A stretch of 64,000 nt of DNA, from the NCBI GenBank assembly GCA_029990175.1, contig JARKIP010000005.1, positions 69,348,001-69,412,000 on the forward strand. Direction: 5' to 3'. Position numbers and translations under genes: made by a program. The stretch is from Petunia secreta (taxonomy: Eukaryota; Streptophyta; Magnoliopsida; Solanales; Solanaceae). Numbering within the stretch: the stretch's first letter is position 1; the number at the start of each line of letters is the position of its first letter. Under the pieces are notes generated by a model that had not been told where the DNA came from, made no database searches, and saw nothing but the letters and a program-made list of their open reading frames with translations. Positions 35,463 through 47,781 of this stretch are shown piece after piece.

Positions 35463-38200
35463 GAGCAGTGCATTGGACATGATATGAAAATGAACAATTG
35501 AGAAGCACTTGTCAACTTATTTTGTCGAACTTTCTGTGCACTTGGTTATTTCAGGGTTGTAATCCAAGTGTATTATTTTGCTTGTTTTGATGATTCAAAC
35601 CCTCATGTCTTTAATTCAATAAAAAGCGAGATCCACCCCTTGTCTCAAGCATTTTATTTTTTCTGTTCCTTATTTTTTATCCTTTTAGTTTTTTGAAGTT
35701 TTATTCTTGACGGCTATAGTAACATGACATACGTGCGGAATTTGCGTCTTGATCTAAACACATGGTCTGATATCAGACTTAAGAACTAACAGGACGGTGA
35801 TGATGGCTGTGATAAAGGAATTATGCAAAGAGTTGAAAATGGTTCATAACCATTTTGGTCGGAAGTTTCAAGTATAATTTCAAGATCACTGTTGGAGCGA
35901 AAACCAATGATACCGAGTGATTAAGTCTCGTCTCTACGTGTGACTTTAGGTCGAATTATTTTGTTGTATATCTGTGCAAAGCATTCTCGGGTCGGGATGA
36001 CGAACGACTTTCATTTCTAATGCCCATACACTTTACCAATTTGCTAGCCCTTTGAGCCTTTTGTATTTTTTCCTTTCGGTTACCCTCTTTTGAAATCAAT
36101 GTTATTGTACTATTAAAAAAAAAAAAGAAGCAAAAGCTTGCATTAAATTGCTAGAGCTACGTCTGACCTGATTCCTCTCAAAAGGATACGTAGGCAACCA
36201 TTCGGGTGCGGTCATAATAGTGAAAAGTTCATTTTTTTCCTTTTTTTATTTGACGCAAAACTTGCCTCAAAGTTTGCGGCCAACGTCAAAAGAAATTCAG
36301 ATCCCCATTTTATGCTGAACTGGAGCAGAAGTTCGTTTTTACTTTATTTTATAAATAAAATAAAATAAAAACAAACTTCTATATTTATTTTTTATCTTTT
36401 GTTTGTACCATCTATTCACATGTTTCATGAGATGTTTGGCATACAAGTCTCGAAGTCGGGGAAGAAACTCAAATCGCTCCAGTTTATCCTAAACTAGGGC
36501 AGAAGTTTTTAAAGAAAAGTAAGAAAGACAATATTCCTTTTGCTTTTTTTTTTTTTTTTTTTGTGTTCATCTCGGGAAAAGTCTCAATATCTCTTATGTT
36601 TTCATATCAGAGAAAATTCAAAAAGAATTCCTCAATTTTCACTAAACTGGGGCTAAGGTTTGATGTTATCTTAGAAGAAAATGATTTCAAGGGTTGTATT
36701 ATTCACCAAGTCATTTCTTGAGATGTTTTTATACCGCTTTTCAAAACAAAGAGAAAAAAAAGGTAAATCCCCAATTTTCTTAAACTGGGGGGGAAAAAAA
36801 GAGGGTTAATTTTCAAAAGCGGCGATTTCAAATTTGTAATGTTCATCTAGCCGTCTCGTGAGATGTTTCTGAGCTTTGATGCCAAATACTTTTCTTCCTA
36901 GCCTAACCAAATCCCATACTATGGTCCAAATAAAGACCTTTTCGATCGATTCTTTGAGAATGTAGCGCATTGATGTACAATCAAAATATGAGTCTGCACG
37001 GGGAAGTCGAAGTTTATTTTGATCACCGCGATCAAGAGATGGGAGTACGATTGCCATTAGGACAGAAACTTCTGTGAGAAGTCAAAATAAAGGATGACAG
37101 ATTGACTCAAAAAGAAAGAGGAGAAAGACAAGATCGACCAAAAAAGGGGATAAGAAGGTCGAATGAAAAAAAAGAAAAAAAAAGAAAAAGAAAAATGAAT
37201 CCTGTTGGTGAAAACCTGAAAGGGCGCCACAGGACCACTGTGAGGAAAAATATCAAAGAGAGAGACTAGTTGGTGAAAATCCGAAAGGGCACCACTAGTC
37301 GAATGAGGGATGACTGGTTTCTCATCATGATTGGACTAAGCAAGCAATTGCCTCTAGATTGTCGAACTGGGGCAAAATCAAGGATAGATCGTGTTGAAAA
37401 GGCCAAGAATTTATTCCAAGATGTATGTTATGTTCATTGAGCTCGTCATTTCACCCCAAAATAATTTTTCTTTGTATCTTTCAGGGACATCTTTCGTTCG
37501 ATGTCTCCTCTTTGAATTTCTTCAATTTGTCTTTACCTTTTTTGTCACTCCTCTCATTTGATATCATTGAAACGAGCAAAGAAAGTTTCACAAAGCTTGT
37601 TTACAGGTTTCTCAGTTGTACCAGATCATTGTCGGGAACTAACGAGCAGTGGAAGTCGTGCCACACCTCGGCATGAGAATGACACACCAAGATTGTACCA
37701 GAAAAGTCAGCATGGAATGACATGTTGCTTCTACCAAGGATTGACTAAAGATTGGGAGAAACTATTTGGCATTGGTGGACTTTTGGGTGGATCAAAAACA
37801 CATCAACAATATCAAGATATTGTTTGAACAAGAACCCCAAGTTTATTTTGCGAGGACATGATTCAGGGCCTGTATAGCCATGATGAAGAAAGCCATTGTG
37901 ATATTTGCTACATTGTCAGCAAGATCAAGGATCACATGAATCGGGAGCATTTGTTCTAAGTTTTAGACAAAATCCCATTTTTGAAAAAAGGCTGGGGTTT
38001 TCAAATCTCTGGACAAGAACCCATTAAGATAATGGGTTAGAGTTTGCAGCTTTCAAGTCAAAGCCACATGTGAAAAATGTCTGGACTGTACAGCCTCCAG
38101 ACATGAGCTAATCATGAGCAGATGAATAGAGAGAACATAACTCACCAGGAAGATGTCAACCACAATAGCATGCTCCCCCAAGATAATGCGGAAGTTTCCT
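35463..38200 (+). other. G3 3' untranslated region, unique to low-copy repeat part
   Basis: No coding sequence is supported. Phrases of the form AAACTGGGGC(A)GAAGTT recur irregularly (36315, 36491, 36645, 36780, 37365) together with TGAGATGTTT (36428, 36719, 36858), indicating an eroded tandem repeat of about 150 bp. A second pair, TTGGTGAAAACCTGAAAGGG at about 37204 and 37269, lies 65 bp apart. Confidence 0.65.
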
Positions 38201-39350
38201 TTTCAACTCAATTTTTTTGCTAAAGAAAGCGATAATTTCTTTTCGTGTTGGTTTCACTAAAAGATAGCGTCAGTCACTTCCTTTCGAGTCAGTTTCGCTC
38301 AAAGATAGCGTCATTTCATTTCCATGTCAAGATCTGCTAAAAGATAGCGATCGTTTCTTTTCCGAGTCATTTTCTGCTAAAAGATAGCAACTATTTCCTT
38401 TTTGAGTCAGTTTCCCTAAAAGATAGCGATCATTTCTTTCGAGTTGGTTTCGCTAAAAAAGCGACAACTTCCTTTTCGAGTCAGTATCGCTAAAAGATAG
38501 CGCCCATTTCCTTTTCGAGTCAGTCCCGCTAAAAGATAGCGCCCATTTCCTTTTCGAGTCAGTTCCGCTCAAAGATAGCGTCAGTTTCCTTTTAAAGTCA
38601 GTTTTCGCTAAAAGATAGCGATCATTTCCTTTTTGAGTCAGTTTCGCTCAAGATAGCGTCATTTCCTTTCCATGTCAAGATCTGCTAAAAGATAGCGATC
38701 GTTTCCTTTCCGAGTCAATTTCTGCTAAAAGATAGCAACCATTTCCTTTTTGAGTCAGTTTCGCTAAAAGATAGCGATCATTTCTTTTCGAATCGGTTTC
38801 GTTAAAAAGTGACAACTTCCTTTTCGAGTCAGTTTCGGTGAAAGATAGCGTCCATTTTCTTTTCGAGTCAGTTCCTCTCAAAGATAGTGCCAGTTTCCTT
38901 ATAAATTCAGTTTCCGCTAAAAGATAGCGATCATTTCCTTTTCGAGCTAGCTCAAAGATAGTGCCAGTTTCCTTTTAAAGTCAGTTTCCGCTAAAAGATA
39001 GTGATCATTTCCTTTTCGAGCTAGTTTCGCTAAAAGATAGCAATCATTTCCTTTCCATGTCAAGATCTGCTAAAAGATAGCGATCATTTCTTTTCCGAGT
39101 CAATTTCTGCTAAAAGATAGCAACCATTTCCTTTTTGAGTCAGTTTCGCTAAAAAATAGTGATCATTTCTTTTCGCGTCGGTTTTGCTAAAAAGCAACAA
39201 CTTCCTTTTCGAGTCAGTCCCGCTAAAAGATAGTACCCATTTCCTTTTGAGTCAGTTTTGCTAAAAGATAGCGTCAGTTCCGCTAGAAGATAGCAACCAC
39301 TTCCTTTTCAAGTTACTCCCGCTCAAAGATAGCAACCATCCCCAGCTTCA
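38200..39350 (+). repeat. G3 minisatellite, about 38-bp unit with higher-order structure
   Basis: About thirty degenerate copies of GCTAAAAGATAGCG plus ATTTCCTTTTCGAGTCAGTTTC fill this block. The unit contains its own short inverted repeat (CGCTA...TAGCG). A variant phrase CCATGTCAAGATCTGCTAAAA recurs at about 38322, 38670 and 39055, so blocks of about 350-385 bp have been re-duplicated. The array sits in the 3' untranslated part, where Tat-lineage elements are known to carry hypervariable tandem repeats. Confidence 0.92.
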
Positions 39351-39895
39351 AGTCAAGACCCGCTTGAAACAGACCCGGCCCTTTCAAGTTTTAGATAGTG
39401 CTTGCCCATACAACGGGCAATAGAGTTGTCTTTCAAGCCAAGATTTACCTCAAGGAGGCATGAAGATTTAGGCAAGGGATTGTAATTTTACATTTTTCCT
39501 TATTATTTCCATTCCTTGTAAAGCAAAGACCACCAGCAAGCGACCAGTAATCAGCAACGACAGCCTTTGGGTACCTAAGAGTGTCTAGTATTAGCCCCAA
39601 GTATGTCTAGAAGAGTCTCTAGTATTGTCCTAGTAGTCTAGAGTGTCTAGTTTGCCTAAGTGAGTCTAGAAGAGTCTTGTGTTTGTTTGAATGTGGTAGT
39701 CCCAGCTGCCGCACGTAAGGAACTACACTGACCTGATTCCTTAGTCTGGGGATATGTAGGTAACTTTTTTCTCAGTTAGAACCGAAATTCAAGGTACGGT
39801 CACCATTTCGCAGAGCATGTTTCTCGGCTAGAACCGAAAAGCCAAAATCAGTTGTCGATTACTTCTTTGTCCGAAAACTCTTCGTGTTCCCGAAC

Positions 39896-39908
39896 TAAGA
39901 GGGGCAGC
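39896..39908 (+). promoter_or_regulatory. G3 polypurine tract
   Basis: TAAGAGGGGCAGC directly precedes the right LTR start TGTAATCACC. Confidence 0.7.
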
Positions 39909-42900
39909 TGTAATCACCTAATTTTGGCACGAATATAGAAAAATTGCTCAGAATAACCGTGTTATATTCTTAGGTTTCTTGCCGAAATTTTCCTAAATTT
40001 AGTCTTTATTTTTAACTAAAATTATTTTTAATTAGGATGTAAAATTTGAAAATTAAACAAAATTAACTTGTTATGTGTGTATTTATAATTCTACATTTAA
40101 TTGTGATGTTAGTGTAGATTATGTGATTTAATTTGATTAATTTAGTGTGTAGTGCCTTTTTAAATGGTCATTTGTGCAAAATAATAGCCCAAAACACAAG
40201 TCCACTAGTCCAATACCCCATTACCCAAGACCACACCACACACATATATACACAAAACACCATTTCTTCTCATTTTCACACCCCTCTAGCTTCAAGCTGG
40301 CGAAGCCCTGGCAAAATTTCGCCAGGCCGCCGGAAATCGCCTCCCGTCGTAGCCGCCGCCGGCCACCACCTCCGATGGCCGAAAACATCTACAAAATACA
40401 CCATTAGAAATATCTCGACCCCTCCATTCTATTTTTCAACTTAGTTTTTACAAAATCCCAATGGTTTGGAGTAGATCGACGGTCAAAGTTCCGGTCAAAC
40501 TCGAAATCCGGCCACCTTGACCTTTTTCGGTAAGTTTTACCTTCCCCTCTTCCTCTCACCCTCCTTTTTCACCTCCCATACCCCACTTCCCAAAGTTCAT
40601 TCTTTTTCCCCCCTTTTCTTTCCTGTTTTCTGCCTTGTTTTTCGTTTTTTTCTCTTCTTCTTCTTATTTTGTCTTTTTTTCTTTGTTATGGTTATGATGA
40701 GGTGTGGTTGTTTGGTGTTTTGGTGCTGTTAAAAGGGGTGTTTAGTTTCGATTATTAGGACTGTGATGATAATGTTTCAATGCGAGGATGAGGGGGGATG
40801 TGAGTTTTGTTTGGTGTTGTCGTTTTGCATTTCTTAGGAGGGGAGGGTGCTGTTTTTGAGGCAGTAACGAGGCAGGGCAGCGGGGTTGTTTTCTGTGACG
40901 ATTAGGTTGTGGTGAGGATGGTTGAGGGCTGTGATTGTTTTGTCGATAAGGCAGTGAGGCGGGGAGCAATGGCTAGGCGAGGCTGTTCCAATTTTTGATG
41001 AGGCAGTGAGGGCTTGAGGGGCTGTGATTAGGCAGTGTGCTCGTGGCGGATTTGATTGCTTTGGGCAACGACGACGAGGAAGCAGGTGTACTGGTTATGT
41101 TGGTGCGGCTGCGGTGAGGACAATGGCGAGGCAGTGATGGCGACAACATAGCAGCACCGAGTTTTGAAAGCTGTTTAAGGCAACGATGGCTAAAGCATGG
41201 AAGGCGTTGGCATTGAATTTGATAGAATTGAAATTCGGCTACGGGTTAGACGACAACTGTGACGTCTCTTCTCTTTTTAATTTTCCTTTTTGTTTAGTTT
41301 ATGTTTAGTTACATTCATATAGTATTGGTGTTTGAACGTCGATTCTACATGTGAAAGCTTGACATGTATAGGTTTGGAAATAATGATTTCGTAGAGGTTT
41401 GAAATTGTTTTGTTGTTTCAATACTTTCAAAATGGAACTTAGTTAGTATACTGTTAAGGGTGATTGCTATGAAGTTTTGTTGTTTCAAGTATGAAGTTCT
41501 ACTTGATCTGTTGTAACAACATGAAGTGAAATGAAGTTGTCGTCCATTGAATTAAACATGAAAGTTGTGACTGATTTTCTCTGTATGTTCTTTCTTATAG
41601 CTTGATCCAAGTAGTGTATGTATTAGTTTATTTAGTGTGTTAAAACAATGTTTCCAGATAGCATAAAAATTATTTGTTTTCTTTGCTTCAATTTAATGTT
41701 CCAGCCTATAAAATTTGTAGCTTAATTGACTTCTAACTAGAAGTCGGACTATGGGGTGATCTTTACTAGTTTAGTTCATTTGCTTTTGTTTCGGACTAGT
41801 TTAGTTCTAGTTTTTGTCATGGGTTAAAGGTTGGGGTATTTTAGTTTAGTTCTAAGTTTATTTGGCAATTCAGTTTGTTTAGTTAATTAAAGAAGTATAA
41901 TTTAGTTATATAATCCGTTTGCTATTAGTTTTAGTTTAGTTTTAAGTTAGTTTGGTCCATTTAGTTAGCTTGGGGCTGATTTTAGTGTTTAGTTGGTCTT
42001 AGACTTTCTAGTTAGTGTGATGAATAATGGGGGTCCTTTTAGAGGACCCTACTTGTACATTTTCAGCTTTTTGGGGCTGTTTTAAGGGCTGAAATAGCAG
42101 TTGTACAGGTTCTGTACAATGTTGAAAAATAGCCAAAAAACACTCAAGTGTAGGGGTGTGGGCTTGTACTTTTGTACAATTCCATACTCCACCTTTTGGC
42201 CTTGAATTTCAGCTATAAAGAGGGTCATTTACTCCTCTTTAAACCAAGAACAACCAGCTGAAATGGCACTCAATTGAGAGCTAAAAACACTTGAAAAAAA
42301 TGGCTAAGTTTGAGAGTAGGATTTAGAACCAAAAGCCACTACTTCAAGGGTCTTTCGGGGTATAAATCCACAAGTCTTGGAGGTTAAATAGAGGAGTTAA
42401 AGGGCTGGTTTAGTTGCTGATCTAAGGTCTCGTCTACTAGTGTTGCTGGTTCATTTTGATTTGGTTTTAAGTGGATCTACATAGTTTCTTTGGAAATTTT
42501 GACTTCACTAGGTAAATCTTCTTACCTTTGTTAATCCTTTTCTATGTTAGATTGTGGCTTGTTTTTCTTTCATGGTTTGAAAAAATATGAAAGTAGACTT
42601 GGTAGAAGTTTGCTATGGTAAATATGGTCTGGACTTGCTCTAAATTATTGTTGCTTTTACCATACTTATCTCTTTATGTTGTATGAGTGGTTTTTATTTA
42701 GACAGGATTCTATTTTTAATGTTTGTTTATAAAGGAAACTTGGCTTAAATAAATGTTTTTACTTGTTAATATTGGAACAAGTTGGTGTATATAGGATTTG
42801 TCAAAATTAAAATTCAGCCCGACATTTAATGACTTTGAAATATGTAAATATCTACACATGCAAACGTATAAGAACTTGTAAAAATACTTGACGGTCCAAA

Positions 42901-43216
42901 TGCTTAGGTCCACAATTTGCTTGAATTAAAAATGGTTGTAATGTGGTCATCTCCGGCTAAATAAGTCACAATTAATCACAATGGACAAGTAGGCAAAATA
43001 GGACATAAGTGCAAAATGAATAAAAACTGCTTCCTGGAACGAGTAGGCTGTGGATTTAGGAAGTCTTTTAAATTATGACCACGTTTTGATTTTTTATTAA
43101 AAAACAGTCATCATTTGAATATGAACACAATGTGACTAATTTCGCAAAAATACCTTAAAGAAGCCTATTTTCGCAAAATAATTTGGCCCATATCAGTTAA
43201 AATGGCGCCAGTTTAC

Positions 43217-44478
43217 CAAAAAATTTCACCTAGTGCCCTCAATAAGACATGGTCTTACCTAATTGCCCCCACTTAAAAATGTTTTAAGTAAATGCCCTCC
43301 ACATCATATCCCCCTCCCCCCTTATGAAAGGACTATTTTGCCCCCCAACTTATGTTAATTCACGCTGAAGCTTTCCTTCTCTCTTTTCACATTCCTGGCC
43401 TCCTTCTTTCTTCTTTGTGTGGGCCCCAACTTGTTTAGTTCACGCTGAAATATTTCATTCTCTCTTTCTCCATTCCTAGCCTCCTTCTTTCTTCTTTGTG
43501 TGCTAGAAATTTGAGATTTTTTTTCTTGTATTTGCTTGATTCCAGTGATTTGAAGGTTTTTATTGCCTATGACTATTAGATATTCATGTTTTGCATAGAG
43601 CTTAAAATCTTGACCATGACCAAGAGTTGCATAGACTTTCTCTGCAAGTTGCTTATTGCAGTAGAGTTTAAAGTCTTGGCTATTGCCAATACTTACAGAG
43701 ATGTTTTGTGTAAGTTGTCGCTTCCACCAGAACTTAGAGTCTTGGTTATTGCCAAGAGTTGCAGAGACTTTGTATCCAACTTGTTCACTGCACTAGAGTT
43801 AGAAGTCTTGGAAATTGCCAATACTCTTAGAATTTTTTAGTGTAAGGTCCCCCTTGCCAGAACTTAAAGTCTTGGCTATTGCCAAGAGTTGTAGAGACTT
43901 TGTCTCCAACTTATTCACTGCAGTAGAGGTAGAAGTCTTGGCAATTGCCAATACTCTTAGAGATTTTTAGTGTAAGATCCCCCTTGCCGGAACTTAAAGT
44001 CTTGGCTATTGCCAAGAGTTGCAGAGACTTTTCTCTGCAAGTTTTGCATCGCAATATCGGTAAAAGCCTTGGCAATTGCCAATACTTGCAGAGACTATTT
44101 GTACAAGTTGCTCCCATTGCAGTAGAGTTTAAAGTCTTGGCTAGTGCTAATACTTTAGAGATTTTTCAGTCTTTGCAGCATAACTTAAACTCTTGGCAAT
44201 AGTTGCAGAGAACTTTACCCTTGCAACTTGATGAAATATTACTTTGAATCTTCTCTTGAACAAAGAAAGCTGTAAAAGGAATGAGGTTTTATGGTTTTCT
44301 TGATAGCGTGAATGGAGAAAAGGAAGGGGGGGACTGGGGCGCTTCTTTTTATTGATTTGTAGGGGTATTTTGGTCCGAAAAAAGTTTCATTAAATGAGGG
44401 CATTTTTTCAAACCATCTCTTAGCGGGGGCAAAAAGGCAAACTATTGCTTCTCGTGTCATATTTTTGCAAATGAACCC
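43217..44478. mobile_element. Non-autonomous DNA transposon with 8-bp target duplication
   Basis: It is flanked by CAGTTTAC at 43209-43216 and 44479-44486. Its two ends are degenerate inverted repeats about 90 bp long: left CAAAAAATTTCACC...TGCCCCCACTTAAAAATG, right (reverse complement) ...TGCCCCCGCTAAGAGATGG. The interior has a duplicated TTCACGCTGAA...CTTTCTTCTTTGTGTG block (43359 and 43439) and an array of AAGTCTTGGCTATTGCCAAG-type units from 43600 to 44200. No transposase is encoded. An 8-bp duplication fits hAT; the superfamily is inferred. Confidence 0.72.
43600..44200 (+). repeat. Degenerate tandem array of AAGTCTTGGC..GCCAAGA units
   Basis: About nine or ten imperfect units alternate TTAAAGTCTTGGCTATTGCC and GAAGTCTTGGCAATTGCC, each followed by GCAGAGACTTT or TCTTAGAGATTTT. 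Each core AAGTCTTGGCAATTGCCAAGACTT is itself near-palindromic. The array forms the interior of the DNA transposon. Confidence 0.8.
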
Positions 44479-45339
44479 CAGTTTACAAGGCTTTCTTTCT
44501 TTGCATTAATAGTCCGCAAAGCAGCCTTTATTTAATAAAACAACCATTATTCAGATAAAATAGCCATATCTCGGCTTCCCTATTGTTAAACTTTCAAACC
44601 AATGGTTGTTATTTAATATTTAATGCGATTAGACAAATCAATAGGGACGATAAAACCTTCACACGATTAGGCATTAATAAGTATGATTTGTGATCTACTT
44701 ATTAGGATAAAACTGGAGAAAAATTAGGCAATAAGTATGGTTTTTGATCTACTTATGAGTCAACGAAATAAATAAATAAAGAAGCAAATAATGAAGGTTG
44801 CGTTGAAATTTAATTTTAAACTCGATTACGCATTGATAAGTATGATTCGTGATCTACTTATTAGGCTAAAAGAAAATTAAAATTGATATAAATTAACTCT
44901 AAATTAATTATTTTTTTGAAGTTAATTAAATTCCTTTAAGGATCGCTCAGTCCTCTGTGAGGTTGAAAGAGAATGATACCTTTTTTTTTTTTTAATTTTC
45001 TTAATCAATGCATAAATTTAAATTAACGGCTTTAATATAACAACCATATTTAATAAATTAAAATTGCGACAATAAAGCAACTGTGCTTGGCACAGGATTC
45101 GAGGGTGCCTAATACCTTCCCGAGAGTCAACTAAGAACCTTACCCGAATCTCTAACGCAGACCATTAGACGAGTCAGAGGTGTTCCAAGGTACCTTTTGG
45201 TGACTTGGCACACCTTAAACTATGTCAAGTGGCGACTCCGAGTTTCTCTAAAAATAATTTTGTACCTTTTTTAACACCAGTCACGAGCCTTTAAATAATA
45301 AACCTCAGCGTTAATAAAATAATTTTTTAGGGTTTCTTC

Positions 45340-46597
45340 TGATCTCGGCCAATGTTGGCACTTGCTGGATTCGGACTCTTCCATTATTTACCTCGGTTCA
45401 AAGGAGTTGAAGTACTGACTCCTCGTTACCGGCTTGCTTTATCGTCCTTCACCCATTTTTCAGCTTTGATGGCTGCATGAAACACATCTTCCAAAGTTTG
45501 ATACACATGCAACCTCAATTGAGATGACACATCTCGAGTCCAACCATTTTTGAATCAAATGATGGCTTGCTCATCATCTTCTTCCATATCAAGAGCCAAT
45601 CGAATTCTTTCGATCTCATCATAGTATTCCTCAACCGATTTGGAACCTTTTTCAATTCGAAGAACTTCCGAAGTTGTTCCTGCCGATATTTGGCAGTCAC
45701 ATACTTAGCATCTATTGCTCTCTTCAGCTACAACCATGTGGTGACCTCGGGATAAGAATTCCTTCTCCTTAATCTTTTGTCAGCTTCCCTCCATGTTGAT
45801 GCATATGCTTCGAACGAAGCAATAATATGTACAGCTTTTCTCTCTTCAGTCATTTTATTTGTTTTAAAGATTCGTTCCAGTCGAATCTTCCAATCAAGAT
45901 ATTGGTCTGGATCACTAGTTCCTCTGAAGGGTGGAATAGTGATCTTGACACTGTTCAAGTTTGAATCTCGAGCACCTCAGATCGGCTCTGGATACTGATC
46001 ATAATAGTCATCAGCCTCACGCTCGAAATATCGATCAACATTTGCGCCTCGGCCTCGACCTTAGAAATTTCTACGACCTCGTTGAACCTGCCTTCGTTGA
46101 ACCAATGATGGCTCATACTCTGCTTCGACCTCGGGAAATTCTCCTTCATCGACCCCTTCATCAATGACCACAAATTGTCTTCGAGCCCTTGGAAGTGGTA
46201 TTCTTTCACCTCGGGGATTGCCCAAGTTTTGTTGTTCCGCTAGGGGATTGCGTAAGTTTTGTTGCCCAGCATGGGAAATGCCCAAGTGTTGTTCAGCTCG
46301 GGGATTGCCCATAGCTTCATTTCGAACAGCCTCATTCTTCAACTGTTGTTTTCGAACAAGCTCAGCAAATTGCTCCATTTTCATAGGAGTGGAGTTGCTA
46401 GTATCAGCGCTGGACCCAGGCAAGGCCACGGACACACTCCCTTGCTCGAGGTTAGCTACTCGAGCACTCAGTCCTCTTACCTCGGCACTGATGCCTTGTA
46501 TCGCAGCCATGAGATCGGCTAACGACACCACGGGCATCGCAATGCCCTTTCCATCACCTCCATTTCCAGCTATGGTATCTGCACAATCAAAGACCAA
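45340..46597 (-). pseudogene. G2 gag, degraded
   Basis: From 46597 the minus strand reads MVFDCADTIAGNGG, then a helix (LADLMAAIQGISAEVRGLSA) and a repeat region with LGNPR/EQQNLGN units. A stop near 46061 follows. The capsid core resumes at 45958 (VKITIPPFRGTSDPDQYLDW, FEAYASTWREADKRL) and continues, after a stop near 45728 and a frameshift near 45640, to GWTRDVSSQLRLHVYQTLED. This is a retrotrans_gag-type capsid. It continues across G3 into the zinc knuckle at 29120. Confidence 0.88.
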
Positions 46598-47762
46598 GAA
46601 AATGTTAAAGGTTAGAGATCACCTCACACACTGCTTCACTTTTATTGGGTGGAGCTCGAGTTCACTCCATTCTGTAGGCTCGGTCACTCAAGAACTTGTA
46701 CCCAATGGCTTCCTCGGTTGATCAATCTCTCTTACTTCCTTCGAATTTGACAACTCACACTGTCTCATTCGAAAAGAGTGAATTGATGTTGACTCGATGG
46801 AACGGATGTTATTTAACTGTGCTCGGGAAGTCAAAGAATTGTCTACGAAATTTTGGACTTCGGTCACCCCACGCACGAGTTCCTATAAGCTCAAACAGAT
46901 TAGTACGACCTCGAGTAGAAAGATTTACTCCAAAGATCTACTAACGAGAATTTATCGAACACAAGAAAGGAAATCATAGGAGAATCTACCCTTCGTTTCC
47001 TCTTTTGGAAACCGCAGACACAACAACCTTTGTACCTACAAAAAGTGGTCCCTCCTTGGCACGGATTAGGGTTTAACCTTATCCATTTTTCCTTTTCTTG
47101 CCGACAAAATTTTCACCTGGGGTTTTAATTTTTAATACTTTACCCCGTTCTCCTTCAATGGAACAGTGAACTCTTACTCCGGTGTACGGACAAGCGTAAC
47201 ATTGTTCACAGTCCATAATTTAACACAAATTTTGGGTCGTCCCCGGTATTATTTTATCGTCGGAGTAAATCGTGAGTCCCAGCCAAGCTAAAAGCAGCTT
47301 CTCTTCGTCCGTACACTGTTCAATGTAACAATTTTCAGGCGTACGGACGGTGGCTCAATTAAGGAACTTCAAATTTTAGTTCAAAATTTCGACCCAAATC
47401 AAACTAGAACCACCACTGCTCGATAAAAAAACCAAAACTCACTGGGATTTCAAACGATCACCACCACGTTCAAAAATAGTCCAAAAATCATCAAGAAACC
47501 TTAGTCGACGAATGATTTATGACGGGTACTTGTTCGAAACTTGAAACAATGGTGAATCCAAATCTATGGTTGTTTAATCCAAACAACTAACAATCAAACT
47601 AAATTTTAGAATTTTCTTCTTTTTACCTTTTCTTTTTTTGTAAATAATAACACAATAGTAACAACAACAAGGAAATGAAGGTGAAGCTGAACTGAAAGAC
47701 ACAAACACATGAAAAATAAAGATAACGTAGAACAGGATTGGGATTGTAAGAACAAACCCAAA
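46598..47762 (-). other. G2 5' leader
   Basis: This is the untranslated region between primer site and gag on the minus strand. No coding sequence was recognised; short ORFs here have no family signature. Confidence 0.6.
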
Positions 47763-47778
47763 CCATGCTCTGATACCA
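47763..47778 (-). promoter_or_regulatory. G2 primer-binding site
   Basis: Minus-strand TGGTATCAGAGCATGG lies 3 bases from the LTR end; it is the initiator-tRNA type used by plant chromoviruses. Confidence 0.88.
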
Positions 47779-47781
47779 AGA

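Larger units (their letters stand above)
29121..45333 (+). mobile_element. G3: large non-autonomous gypsy derivative (LARD), Tat/Ogre-like
   Basis: The LTRs begin TGTAATCACCTAATTTTGG at 29121 and 39909. The left one is 3,225 bp and ends GGGCGTGACA; the right one is 5,425 bp and lacks the last 7 bp. The primer site TGGCGACTCCGCTTGGG at 32349 resembles the tRNA-Arg-type site reported for Ogre elements. The 7.6-kb interior has a gag remnant only. Protease, RT and integrase are absent, so movement would depend on a partner. A long repeat-rich 3' untranslated region precedes a purine tract. No clean target duplication remains because the right end is eroded, but it cleanly interrupts G2 gag-protease. 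Confidence 0.88.
39909..45333 (+). repeat. G3 3' LTR with internal insertion
   Basis: Aligned to the left LTR it matches to about 41925, then has about 1.28 kb absent from the left copy, then the DNA transposon at 43217-44478, then matches again to 45333. It contains GC-rich inverted repeats near 40300-40380 and a long non-coding AT-rich body. The terminal CGTGACA is missing. Confidence 0.9.

Noticed and set aside
46164..46721. 185-codon plus-strand ORF and other plus-strand ORFs opposite G2 and G1 gag
   Set aside because: They are the reverse complements of recognised gag coding sequence and show no own domain.
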